A DNA stretch of 64,000 bases. It comes from Cohnella lupini (GTDB taxonomy: Bacteria > Bacillota > Bacilli > Paenibacillales > Paenibacillaceae). The notes under the pieces are model-generated. The model was not told where the DNA came from. It made no database searches and worked only from the letters and a program-made list of their open reading frames with translations. Below are positions 8,578 to 16,965 of the stretch, in pieces (positions within the stretch are counted from its first letter, which is position 1; each line of letters begins with the position of its first letter). The translations under genes and the position numbers were made by a program. The stretch covers positions 143,667 through 207,666 of the forward strand of contig NZ_QRDY01000009.1 of the NCBI RefSeq assembly GCF_003386205.1, written 5' to 3'.

Positions 8578-8874
8578 CTATTCTTCCGCTTCGTTGTAAT
8601 GCTCCTTGCAGAAAGCCGCCAGAGCTTCCTCTTCTTCGGCTTCCAAGTCGAGATCCAAGTAGCGCTCCGTCGATTTCTCGATCAAATCGTAATTCACGAT
8701 GGCTCCTTCTTCTCCGTCCACTTTATACACCAGCTTAATCGTTATCCCCTGCACGGAGTACAACTCGTCGTCCTCGTCGAGCTCCAGGTCCAGCAGAAAT
8801 TCGTACCGTTTGCCCGATAGAATTTGAAAAGGATCCTTCACCAGCTCCACGCTGTATTCCGCGATCGTAAGCAT
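8578..8874 (-). CDS. Small acidic protein, DUF6509-like
   Basis: A 98-residue cytoplasmic protein (MLTIAEYSVELVKDPF...) rich in Asp and Glu. The start at 8874 is chosen because GGAAGGA lies 9 bases upstream; an ATG three codons earlier sits too close to it. It resembles a family of small Paenibacillus/Bacillus proteins I know as DUF6509, sometimes misnamed pullulanase; this recognition is from memory and moderate. The C-terminal LDLDLEAEEEEALAAF is strongly acidic. No function is known. Confidence 0.6.
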   Translation of the reverse strand: MLTIAEYSVELVKDPFQILSGKRYEFLLDLELDEDDELYSVQGITIKLVYKVDGEEGAIVNYDLIEKSTERYLDLDLEAEEEEALAAFCKEHYNEAEE

Positions 8875-8928
8875 GCTCGTCATTCCTTCCTATGTCCGCT
8901 TGCGTCTATGAATGTTTATTATACACGG

Positions 8929-10473
8929 TTATGGGAACGGGGACGAGGTTGGGCGAGGCGATACTCTCTCCGCTTCTCCGAACAAACGAGATAACTGCTT
9001 CTCCGCGCGGTATCGAGAAGCGTTGAACGAAGGCCATCTCCGGTCCTCGCTAGATAGAGAAACCCGTTTTTTCTCCAGTAGCGGCTTCATAGCCGGATAT
9101 TCCTTCTTGCTGAACTCGACCAGAAGCGGGAATGCGTCGACGGACAGCGTGCTCAAGTACGGAGCGTCGATATTCCCGCTGTCCCGGTAGCGTTCGATGT
9201 TCTTCTCGGCGATGATGCGATCCATCCCCGCATAGTTAACCATCACGTACGCAGCCAGGCTAATGACGATGTAACATTGAGCCAGCGGGATCTTGATGCT
9301 GCGTATCCGAAGAGCCGCGATGATAAGCAAAATGGCCAAATAGATCATGAACGCATGAACGAGGAAGCGAATATACGTATAGCCATAAACCTCCTCATAC
9401 AGAATGAGCCTCATGTACGCGGAATAGAGCATGACCCCCGAACACCCTACCAATATATAGAGCAGGATCGCGTTCATCCGCCTCAATAACCCGTCCTCGC
9501 CCCCTCCATAGACCAACGTCGTCATGAGTATGGCAAAATTAATCATCGAAACGGTCACGAGCTCCAAGAACCCGCTTCTGGCATATTCCGCGTACGTTTT
9601 GCCATCGGGCAGCGCTCCATCCCATGCCCCGAAGAGGTACGTAAATTGAACGAGCACGAAAAGCACGTAAACGACGTTCACGGAAATCAATAGCGTGGCC
9701 ATAATGATCGGATCGATCTTAAAGCCTTTATCCTCTTGAACCGCCTTCCCGACAATTCCGACTTCGGGACGACTGTTCTTCGGTTTCACGAAGCCCCAGA
9801 AGTAACCGAAGAACAGCACTCCGAAGATAACGATCCATATAAAACGGGCAAAGCTATTCCCGAGCGATAGATCGTTCCACCACTCCGGAAGTCCGGCCAG
9901 AAACCGATTAAACAGTCCGTCAGCCGAGGCCAATAGGTTCACGACGATGATCAGAAGCGGCAATGCGATCGCTAGGCCGATAAGCACTTTGCTCATGATG
10001 CTCTTCTGACGATCGCCCAACCTTCTTGCGGTTAGGACCTTTAAGATCCGAAATACCGTCGGCACATGCCGCAAGCTTTGGGGAATTAAGTGGTTCAGCG
10101 CGCTCCCCACGATTCGGATGTCCCACCAATCGAACTTCTTCGACCCTCGGACGAAAGCGAGATGAATGAAGACGAGAGGCGGAATAACCAGCATATTGAG
10201 CAGATAGAAAACCAAGTTGTCGTACAGCACGAAAGTCATCGAGAGCAGCATAACGACCGTGAACAAGAACCACCCGAACCAATGGATTTCCATTAATCGG
10301 TTTCTGATATCGTGGAACAGATAGACATATAACAGTAGCATGAATAGGGGATAAGATACCCCAGGCACGTTGCCGTAGAACAGATACTGGTGAACGATAG
10401 CCAGAACGAAGGCGCCGATCAGCGCGACCAACGAACGCCCTATAGTCCATTTTCTTGTTGGATCCACTTCCAT
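8929..10473 (-). CDS. Polytopic membrane protein, DUF4173/DUF4153 family
   Basis: A 514-residue protein with roughly 11-12 hydrophobic segments spread over residues 10-420 and a soluble C-terminal tail of about 100 residues. The middle block SGFLELVTVSMINFAILM and the preceding YLFGAWDG are features I associate with the DUF4173 family of bacterial membrane proteins, often found with regulators. Biochemical role unknown. The ATG at 10473 has only GGGGG upstream. It is divergent from the SgrR-like gene, with about 150 bp between their starts. Confidence 0.7.
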   Translation of the reverse strand: MEVDPTRKWTIGRSLVALIGAFVLAIVHQYLFYGNVPGVSYPLFMLLLYVYLFHDIRNRLMEIHWFGWFLFTVVMLLSMTFVLYDNLVFYLLNMLVIPPLVFIHLAFVRGSKKFDWWDIRIVGSALNHLIPQSLRHVPTVFRILKVLTARRLGDRQKSIMSKVLIGLAIALPLLIIVVNLLASADGLFNRFLAGLPEWWNDLSLGNSFARFIWIVIFGVLFFGYFWGFVKPKNSRPEVGIVGKAVQEDKGFKIDPIIMATLLISVNVVYVLFVLVQFTYLFGAWDGALPDGKTYAEYARSGFLELVTVSMINFAILMTTLVYGGGEDGLLRRMNAILLYILVGCSGVMLYSAYMRLILYEEVYGYTYIRFLVHAFMIYLAILLIIAALRIRSIKIPLAQCYIVISLAAYVMVNYAGMDRIIAEKNIERYRDSGNIDAPYLSTLSVDAFPLLVEFSKKEYPAMKPLLEKKRVSLSSEDRRWPSFNASRYRAEKQLSRLFGEAERVSPRPTSSPFP

Positions 10474-10624
10474 AACCCCCGTTTCCCGTTATTCCTAAAG
10501 CCTATTGTAGATGTTAAAATAGGAAAATAAAGAGAAACAACCGTGCGATTAATTTCCTATTTTAATGAAGGCAGGTCCGGTGCGAAGTTTCGTGAATCGG
10601 ATTACGCCAGGAGGCGCGTTTCCC

Positions 10625-12307
10625 ATGAAGTTGAACCAACAATTCCTTAAGCTCCACTCCCTTTACGGGAGCTTGGAATCCGCCGTCGTCACTTTGGACG
10701 AGCTTGCCGGGCGACTGGAATGCACGCATCGCAACGCGACGAATATTATTCGGAAAATGTCGGACAACGGCTGGATCGCTTGGGATGCTTATCGCGGACG
10801 CGGACGACGCTCGACGTTGCGGTTTCTCGTGCAGCCCGAGGAAATCGCCGTGCAATCTATGATGCAGGCGATCAACCGAAAGGATATGTCGCAAGCGATC
10901 GAGCAGATTCGAGCCCATAGGCGGTCGTCTACGCTGCAAGAGCACCTTCAAGGCTGGCTACTCTCTTACTTCGGCCACCACTCCGAGATCAAGAGCGACA
11001 AGCAGATCGATACTTTACGAATTCCGATCCGTCAGAAGCTGCACACGTTCGATCCCCTATACATGAATTTGCTCGCCGAATCCTTCGTCTCCAGCCACGT
11101 GTTCGATGGTTTGGCGCGGAGAACCGATAAGCCGGACGAGATTCTCCCCGCCATCGCTCATGCTTGGGAAGCGGATGAAAGCCGGACCGTCTGGACTTTC
11201 CATCTTCGCAAGGAAGTTCTCTTCCACCATGGCAAAATCATGACGGCCGAAGATGTCGTCTACTCGTTCGAGCGCTTGATCCGCTCTTCTCGCAGAACGT
11301 TGTACAGCTTTATTTATAAACCTATCAAATCCGTGCGCGCCCTAACTCCGACCACCGTTCGTTTCGAGCTGGAGGAGCCCAACGAGCTATTCCTGCCCTT
11401 CCTATGCACCAGCCGCGCCGCTATCGTTCCCAAGGATCTCGGGCAAATGGGCACCGGCCGTTTCGGGTCGATGCCGATGGGCACCGGGCCATTCAAAGTG
11501 ACGGAGATGAGCGAGAGCGTCTGCGTGCTGGAAGTGTTCGCTCCCTACTTCCAAGCCAGGGCGCACCTCGATCGGGTCGAGATTGTGCATGTACCGTGGG
11601 AGACGGAGAATTCGCACGGAGAGGTTCTTTCGCCTTTTCACGTCATCCACAGTCCCTCCGCCGCCGAAGTCAACTGGAGCCAGATCCACTCCGGCACGAC
11701 CATACGGAAATTCGTCACCTGCAACACCAAAAAGGCCGGACCGTTAAACGATCCGACCGTTCGGGCTCACGTATTGGATTGCCTTCGGGGAAGCGATACG
11801 AACCAGCCTGCAGTCGTTCCCCCGAACAACGAAGGCGATCGCGTGCTTCAGATCGCGACCATCCCCCAATACCGGCAGGATGCGGAGGCTTTAGCTCAGT
11901 CGCTCGAGCATTCCGGTTATGCATGCAAGGTCGTCTCCCCCTCGCCCGAAGAATTCAAAGGGGATATCCGGCTGGAATCCGACCTGATCGTGTTCTCGCT
12001 CATTCGCGATCAGGACGAGCAGCTTCGCTTGTTCGACCTGTATCTCACGATCGCCGAGCACGTCGATGCCCACAATCGGATCGATATCGGGAATATTCTC
12101 GCCGCTGCGGTCAAAGAACCCGACGCGCGCGTCCGGGCTGCCCACCTTAAGCATGTCGAAGAGTCGCTTATCCGGGATCATCATCTGTGCATTTTATCGG
12201 AAAGACCGCTACCTACCGCTTATCTCCCGTCCGTGCGTGGAGTGACCTTCAACTCGCAGGGCTGGGTCAATCTTCGGACGATTTGGTTTCCTCCGGTTAT
12301 GGAGTAA
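10625..12307 (+). CDS. SgrR-like transcriptional regulator with solute-binding domain
   Basis: About 560 residues. The N terminus (about 1-110) is an SgrR-type winged helix: VTLDELAGRLECTHRNATNIIRKMSDNGWIAW. The rest is a family 5 (peptide/nickel type) extracellular solute-binding domain (SHVFDGLARR, WTFHLRKEVLFHHGKIMTAEDVVYSFERL) but without a signal peptide, so it should sense a ligand in the cytoplasm. E. coli SgrR responds to glucose-phosphate stress; Firmicute homologues usually control an adjacent transporter. No transporter follows here: the next DNA is an AT-rich decayed island. The ATG at 10625 follows AGGAGG by about 10 bases; an earlier in-frame ATG at 10565 has no ribosome site. 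Confidence 0.82.
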   Translation: MKLNQQFLKLHSLYGSLESAVVTLDELAGRLECTHRNATNIIRKMSDNGWIAWDAYRGRGRRSTLRFLVQPEEIAVQSMMQAINRKDMSQAIEQIRAHRRSSTLQEHLQGWLLSYFGHHSEIKSDKQIDTLRIPIRQKLHTFDPLYMNLLAESFVSSHVFDGLARRTDKPDEILPAIAHAWEADESRTVWTFHLRKEVLFHHGKIMTAEDVVYSFERLIRSSRRTLYSFIYKPIKSVRALTPTTVRFELEEPNELFLPFLCTSRAAIVPKDLGQMGTGRFGSMPMGTGPFKVTEMSESVCVLEVFAPYFQARAHLDRVEIVHVPWETENSHGEVLSPFHVIHSPSAAEVNWSQIHSGTTIRKFVTCNTKKAGPLNDPTVRAHVLDCLRGSDTNQPAVVPPNNEGDRVLQIATIPQYRQDAEALAQSLEHSGYACKVVSPSPEEFKGDIRLESDLIVFSLIRDQDEQLRLFDLYLTIAEHVDAHNRIDIGNILAAAVKEPDARVRAAHLKHVEESLIRDHHLCILSERPLPTAYLPSVRGVTFNSQGWVNLRTIWFPPVME

Positions 12308-12408
12308 TCGGGCGGTTCTCAGCGGAATTTCTGTATGTTGGTATTAATAATTTATTGGTATAGTTTGTCTTTTCGTAATCATTCGGTTAATACGAAAGGT
12401 GAAAGGTG

Positions 12409-12765
12409 ATGAGTTCTGTGTCTTTAATTCATAGCAAAGATAAAGCTAAAAGTTACATTAGGTACATCCTATATTTCTCAATAGGGTCTGTACTTTTCTC
12501 TTTGGCGTACACTCTCTCCGTGATGCTAATATACTTCATGATTGGGATATTCCTTCTCCCCTTAGTAATACTTGCAGCAAAAGTGTCGATATATTTCTTA
12601 TGGAGATGGTCACTTAAGTCCGTTGAAAGGTCGGGACTTAAGTATGTAGCGTTAGCATTTCCATATATTATTCTTGTTTATCTATTAATTATTTTTGACA
12701 ACAGAGTATCTTGGTTTGAGGATGGAAACCTGCAACTGTACATTGATCTCCTCCATTCCGATTAA
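12409..12765 (+). CDS. Hypothetical membrane protein, possibly frameshifted
   Basis: A 118-residue hydrophobic protein with about three transmembrane segments (ILYFSIGSVLFSLAYTLSVML; FMIGIFLLPLVILAAKVSIYFLW; YVALAFPYIILVYLLIIF). AAAGGTG precedes the ATG at 12409. Codon use is much more AT-rich than its neighbours, suggesting transfer. The last residues (LQLYIDLLHSD) look unlike a natural end, and the +1 frame continues immediately with another hydrophobic segment, so the gene may be broken near 12760. No family recognised. Confidence 0.5.
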   Translation: MSSVSLIHSKDKAKSYIRYILYFSIGSVLFSLAYTLSVMLIYFMIGIFLLPLVILAAKVSIYFLWRWSLKSVERSGLKYVALAFPYIILVYLLIIFDNRVSWFEDGNLQLYIDLLHSD

Positions 12766-12883
12766 TGACATCGCGTTGCAGTATGGAGGCTCCATCTTCG
12801 CGGTTCTTGGCGAGAGTATTCCTATGTTTCTTCTTGTCGTTCAATTACTATTACGACGTAACGAAAGAGACTATCTATTATAA
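12766..12883 (+). pseudogene. Possible frameshifted 3' remainder of the membrane protein gene
   Basis: In the +1 frame relative to the preceding gene, the sequence reads INDIALQYGGSIFAVLGES and then a hydrophobic stretch PMFLLVVQLLLRR before a stop at 12881-12883. This would give the upstream protein a fourth membrane helix and a basic end. The join near 12755-12766 is inferred, not demonstrated. Confidence 0.35.
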
Positions 12884-13465
12884 GAAGGGGGTTACCGCAA
12901 AGGAGAAGTCCTAGCCGATCGAGGATGTATCCGCCGGGAGGCAACTACATATACGGATCATAGGTGGTAGAAGCCCGAACTTACAAAAAGGAGCGGGAAG
13001 ACGCTTCCTGTGAGTGATTAGTCCCGGCCTGGCGGTTACTACTTAGGTCTGTAAAAGGCAGCTCTCTTGGGTAGATATCCAATAGTGATGCTATTCAATG
13101 TAATTTCAATACATGGTCCAAAAATAAGCTGGATAAGGATGTTTATTATCGCTATTGTTCTAAATTTAGTGTATTCCCTCCGAATATTCGATCAATAGCG
13201 ATGTTCTTCAAACTACTTTGGTTTCAATATGGCTCATTAGCTTGAATAACGATGATTACCATCCTACTTACCTAGAATCACAACCGTTGCTACGCCAATT
13301 AATAGCAGATTTTAAATTTTGGGCAGGCATATTGCTCATCGTCGCGCGCTTTTACTTCATTAGGCTACTTTAAGTCAAATAGTACCGCCGAGAAGTGTAC
13401 TGAATAGCGGGCACCTAAGTAGTAACCGCCTCGCGGCTTATTTGCTCGAACGTCGCTCCTGGATA
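12884..13465. other. AT-rich non-coding island with decayed coding traces
   Basis: No intact gene is seen. Short hydrophobic reading-frame pieces remain, such as MLFNVISIHGPKISW from 13088, stopped after 36 codons, and a separate piece ending FWAGILLIVARFYFIRLL before a stop at about 13374. The first 140 bp is G-rich and could be structured RNA, but I recognise no known motif. Confidence 0.5.
13031..13430. repeat. 18-bp perfect inverted repeats 400 bp apart
   Basis: GGCGGTTACTACTTAGGT at 13031-13048 recurs as its exact reverse complement at 13413-13430. Together they bound a 400-bp AT-rich segment with no intact open frame. This could be the termini of a small non-autonomous element or two copies of one dispersed repeat. 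No obvious target-site duplication was identified. Confidence 0.7.
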
Positions 13466-13509
13466 AAAAAACGATCGCCTCCTCATCTTAGAAGGGCAAT
13501 CGTCTTTTT
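13466..13509. terminator. Intrinsic terminator of the nitrilase operon
   Basis: AAAAACGATCGCC pairs with GGGCAATCGTCTTTTT, with a run of A on one side and T on the other. It overlaps the stop of the minus-strand amidohydrolase gene. Confidence 0.8.
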
Positions 13510-14395
13510 AAACCTGCGTTTTCCCATGCTCGTGCTCGTATACGTCCGGCCGGCGGTCGTAGAAAGGCGCGACCGCGCCGCGCTCGCGATTCTCGCGGAG
13601 CCTGTGGAAGTCGATTACGGAAAGTACCGTCATATCCTCGTTCACTTCGCCGACGCGCAAGATGCCGTCCGCCTCGAAGGGAAGGTCGCATGGGGTGAAC
13701 ACGCCTGCTTGGCAATACCCCGTATCCACTTGCGGCCGATCCTCGGACAACGATCCGACCAGCCCGCTCAGCGCGACGAACAGCTGATTCTCGATCGCCC
13801 TCGCTTGGCAGCAATGACGTACGCGATAATATCCATATGCGCTATCGGTGTACGACGGGCAAAGGATCAGCTCTACGCCTCTAAGCGCCGCCGCCCTTGC
13901 CAGCTCCGGGAATTCGATATCGTAACAAGTGAGAATCGCCATCTTGCCCCACTCCGTATCGAACACGTTCAGCTCGTCGCCCGCGATCAGAGGCCAGCGA
14001 ATCTGCTCCTCCGGCGTCAGATGCACCTTGCACTGCGTCTCGATTCGGCCGTCGGGGAAGAAGAGGAACGCCTTGTTCGCGTATTCGCCTTCCTCCTCGC
14101 CTTCTTTGCAAATGTGAGTTCCCGCGAGTATCGCGATATTCGACTCGCGGCTATGCTCCGTGAAGAACCGGACGTATTCGTCCGTCAGCTGGTCCAGGAA
14201 GTGGCAAGCGTCATCGTGAAGCATGGACGGCACGACGCTTAGAAGATGCGCGGTCATGTATTCGGGAAAAATAATCATGGCGGCGCCGCTCTCGGCGGCT
14301 TCCCGGATTTTCGCCGATATTCCCGTCCAGAATTGCTCCTGCGTGAGGATATCCGCTAATCCGTATTGGGCGGTTGCGATCGTTAGTTTTTTCAT
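13508..14395 (-). CDS. Carbon-nitrogen hydrolase (nitrilase superfamily)
   Basis: A 295-residue single-domain enzyme with a complete Glu-Lys-Cys triad: Glu45 in IIFPEYM, Lys123 in QCKVHLTPEE, Cys157 in ILTCYDIEFPE. Family members hydrolyse amides, carbamoyl groups or nitriles in the cytoplasm. The exact substrate cannot be read from sequence. The start is ATG 14395 (GAGG five bases upstream); a GTG two codons earlier is possible. It follows the GNAT-nitrilase fusion gene by about 15 bp on the same strand, so the two are an operon. Having an intact paralogue beside one without a catalytic Cys suggests a catalytic and a regulatory or acyl-transferring partner. Confidence 0.88.
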   Translation of the reverse strand: MKKLTIATAQYGLADILTQEQFWTGISAKIREAAESGAAMIIFPEYMTAHLLSVVPSMLHDDACHFLDQLTDEYVRFFTEHSRESNIAILAGTHICKEGEEEGEYANKAFLFFPDGRIETQCKVHLTPEEQIRWPLIAGDELNVFDTEWGKMAILTCYDIEFPELARAAALRGVELILCPSYTDSAYGYYRVRHCCQARAIENQLFVALSGLVGSLSEDRPQVDTGYCQAGVFTPCDLPFEADGILRVGEVNEDMTVLSVIDFHRLRENRERGAVAPFYDRRPDVYEHEHGKTQV

Positions 14396-14410
14396 ATGCA
14401 CCTCTGTATG

Positions 14411-15949
14411 TTAGGAACGAATTTGCAAGGAATAAATATCCGTTCTCCGATCTTGGAACGACAAGGCATCCTTCGATTTACGATACCTCTCCAGAGTCTC
14501 CATGTCTACCTCCGCCATGATGACCGTTTCCGTATTTTCGCTGCACTCCCCGGCTATTCCATCGCGGGAGAACGCGAAATCCGCAGGCGTGTAAATTCCG
14601 GACTGGGCGTACTGAATATCCACGTTATCCACGTGCGTCAGGTTCCCGACCGTCCCGGCCGTCACGATGAACACTTGGTTCTCGATCGCCCGGGCCTGCG
14701 CGCAATATTTTACCCGCAAGAACGTCTGCCTATCTTCCGCGCAGAAGGGCACGAAAATGATCTGCGCCCCTTCCTCCGCGACGATCCGGGAAACCTCCGG
14801 ATATTCGATATCGCTGCTGAGCTGGATCGATATTTTGCCGCAGTCCGTGTCGAACACTCCCAGCTCCGAGCCGCCGTTGATCCCCCACCATTTGCGCTCG
14901 TTCGGGGAGATATGAAGCTTGTATTGCTGCTCGATCGTGCCGTCTCTACGGAACAAATGGGCCACGTTGTAGATACGGTTATTGTTCTCCACGAAATGCG
15001 ATCCGCCGATAATGTTTACGTTATACTTGACCGCAAGCTCGGTGAACAGCTCCACGTAATTGGTCGTGAACGTCGTCAGCTTCCGTACGGCCAAGCTCGG
15101 CGAGCGCTCGTCCAGGAAGGAGAGCAACTGCATCGTAATGTTCTCTGGAAAGACCGCGAAATCCGATTTGTAATCCGACGCTACATCCACGTAATGCTCG
15201 CACTGCGTGGCGAATTCCTCGAAGGAATCGATTTTCTTCATCATATACTGGATCACGCAAATCCGTACGGGGAACGACATTTTATAATGCGTCTTGTTGA
15301 TGCTCGGCCTGTACTCGATGTTATTCCATTCTAGCAAAGCCGCGAAGTTCTTGGAATCCGCGTCGTCCGACAAATAATTGGTGATGATCCGTTTCAGCGT
15401 AAATCCGTTCATCATCTGGAAAGTGAGAACAGAATCGTAGATATTTTGCTGCAGCACTTCCTCCGCATAGGCTCTCGGCGACATCTTGTCGCTGTAATTA
15501 TGGTAACCCGGGATGCGCCCGCCGACGATGATGCTCTTCAGGTTCAACTTCTCCGCTAGCCGCTTCCTGGCCTCGTACAGCCTGCGTCCGATCTTCATGC
15601 GCCGGTAATCCGGATGCACCATGACTTCCATTCCGTACAGATTCCCGCCCCGCGGGTTATGGTTGCGGATATAGCCCTTGTCCGTGATCTCCGAATAGGT
15701 ATGCTGCTCCAAGTAATCGTCGAAGTTCACGATCAGGCTTGAACAGGATCCGATAATCTCACCGTCCAGCTCGACGCAGATTTGACCGTCTGGGAACGTG
15801 CGGATATGGCTCTCCAACTGGTCTATTTTCCATGGTCCCATGTTCGGAAAACAAATATTTTGCAGCTCGATGATGTTATTGAAGTCTTTGCGTTCAATGT
15901 TGCGGATGATGATCTTCTTCTCGAACTGAGAGATTTGATCGGTTGTCAT
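14411..15949 (-). CDS. GNAT acetyltransferase fused to a nitrilase-like domain lacking the catalytic Cys
   Basis: A 512-residue fusion. Residues about 13-185 are a GNAT domain (MEVMVHPDYRRMKIGRRLYEARKRL with the acetyl-CoA loop RRMKIGRRL). Residues about 228-505 are a carbon-nitrogen hydrolase domain. The architecture matches B. subtilis YhcX-like proteins (about 513 residues). Glu269 (VFPENI) and Lys344 (QYKLHISPNE) of the triad are present, but the position of the nucleophile reads LSSDIEYPE, so Ser378 stands where the neighbouring gene has Cys157. It may therefore be inactive as an amidase or use another chemistry. First gene of a two-gene operon; AAAGGGG precedes the ATG. Confidence 0.85.
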   Translation of the reverse strand: MTTDQISQFEKKIIIRNIERKDFNNIIELQNICFPNMGPWKIDQLESHIRTFPDGQICVELDGEIIGSCSSLIVNFDDYLEQHTYSEITDKGYIRNHNPRGGNLYGMEVMVHPDYRRMKIGRRLYEARKRLAEKLNLKSIIVGGRIPGYHNYSDKMSPRAYAEEVLQQNIYDSVLTFQMMNGFTLKRIITNYLSDDADSKNFAALLEWNNIEYRPSINKTHYKMSFPVRICVIQYMMKKIDSFEEFATQCEHYVDVASDYKSDFAVFPENITMQLLSFLDERSPSLAVRKLTTFTTNYVELFTELAVKYNVNIIGGSHFVENNNRIYNVAHLFRRDGTIEQQYKLHISPNERKWWGINGGSELGVFDTDCGKISIQLSSDIEYPEVSRIVAEEGAQIIFVPFCAEDRQTFLRVKYCAQARAIENQVFIVTAGTVGNLTHVDNVDIQYAQSGIYTPADFAFSRDGIAGECSENTETVIMAEVDMETLERYRKSKDALSFQDRRTDIYSLQIRS

Positions 15950-16176
15950 AGAAAAATAGACCCCTTTATAAGATCGTTTATCTTTATTGTACCCAATAGT
16001 TTCATGCCGCTATTATCCGATGAGCGGTTATTTGTAATCTTTTTGCGCGGATCGCGCGGTTCCATCCCCGGTTTACCACTTTGTTTAGCGAATCGGCACT
16101 ACCTTTGTCACCGTCGCAGGGAGCCGCGATTCCGTCTCGAATTACATTAATAATACTTGCGAATGGAGTGATTGCC

Positions 16177-16719
16177 GTGAACGCGAGACTTATCAAAACC
16201 AAGGAAGCTTCCGAACGGTTGGGCGTCAGCCAGACGACCGTCAAACGCTGGGCTTCCCAATACCCCTCTTCCTTCCCTAAGGATCGTCTGGGACATTACG
16301 TCTTCTCCGAACGGGAGATCAGCTTGCTTCTATATATCAAGGACGAGGTCGATCAAGGAAACGCTTTGGAGCAGATCGTGCTCCCCGTCCCCCTCTCCGC
16401 CAGCGAGCCGCGCAGATCAGAGGTCGACTTGTTCGAGCTCGAGGAGCCTGAAATCTTGTCCCGTATTCGCGAGGTCGAGCGCTCGCTGACCCAGAAAGCC
16501 GACGAGGTCGTCTCCGCGCAAGTATTGCAGCATCGCTCCGAGTTGGACGAACTGCGCCAGATGGTCGCCCAGCTCGCCGCATCCGTGGAGAATCTCCAAG
16601 GTACAAGCTCCAAGTCGGACATGCCGCGAGAAGAATTCCGTCTCCCCGCCCCCGGTCAACCCCTCGGACAAGCTTCGTCTCCAGCCAGAAAACGCGGCTT
16701 CTTTAAGTCTTTTTTCTGA
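16177..16719 (+). CDS. RacA-like MerR-type DNA-binding coiled-coil protein
   Basis: About 180 residues from the GTG at 16177 with GGAGTG eight bases before it; a longer in-frame ATG has no ribosome site. Residues about 5-65 form a MerR-like helix-turn-helix (TKEASERLGVSQTTVKRWAS, then LGHYVFSEREISLLLYIKDE). Residues about 95-150 are coiled coil (EVERSLTQKADEVVSAQVLQ and on). The C terminus is basic and aromatic (RKRGFFKSFF). Layout and length match B. subtilis RacA (184 residues), which anchors the chromosome origin region to the pole during sporulation through DivIVA. Function is inferred from this similarity; an ordinary MerR-like regulator is the alternative. Confidence 0.6.
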   Translation: MNARLIKTKEASERLGVSQTTVKRWASQYPSSFPKDRLGHYVFSEREISLLLYIKDEVDQGNALEQIVLPVPLSASEPRRSEVDLFELEEPEILSRIREVERSLTQKADEVVSAQVLQHRSELDELRQMVAQLAASVENLQGTSSKSDMPREEFRLPAPGQPLGQASSPARKRGFFKSFF

Positions 16720-16965
16720 ATTCCGGGAGGAATGGATATTATCGCATAGTCTTGACGATATTCCCAGCGAAGCTCCGACATAAATGTTTAAAAACCGACG
16801 GAAACCATCAAACTTTATTCCTTCGTCTAACGTCTATTAGTTAACCAAAGAGAACAGACAGCGAAATCGGTCCAATCGGGCGGGGATGGGGATCCCTCCT
16901 GCTTGGACCATCCCCAAGCGCCTCTCGTTTCTGAATTGGAAAGCGGAGCTGTGGAGGAACTTGCA

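Noticed and set aside
12884..13430. Group II intron or large ROOL/GOLLD-type RNA
   Set aside because: No domain V-like hairpin, reverse transcriptase or other hallmark was seen.
13442..14242. Long plus-strand reading frame opposite the amidohydrolase gene, and similar ones opposite other genes
   Set aside because: They are antisense shadows of well-supported genes in GC-rich codon frames.
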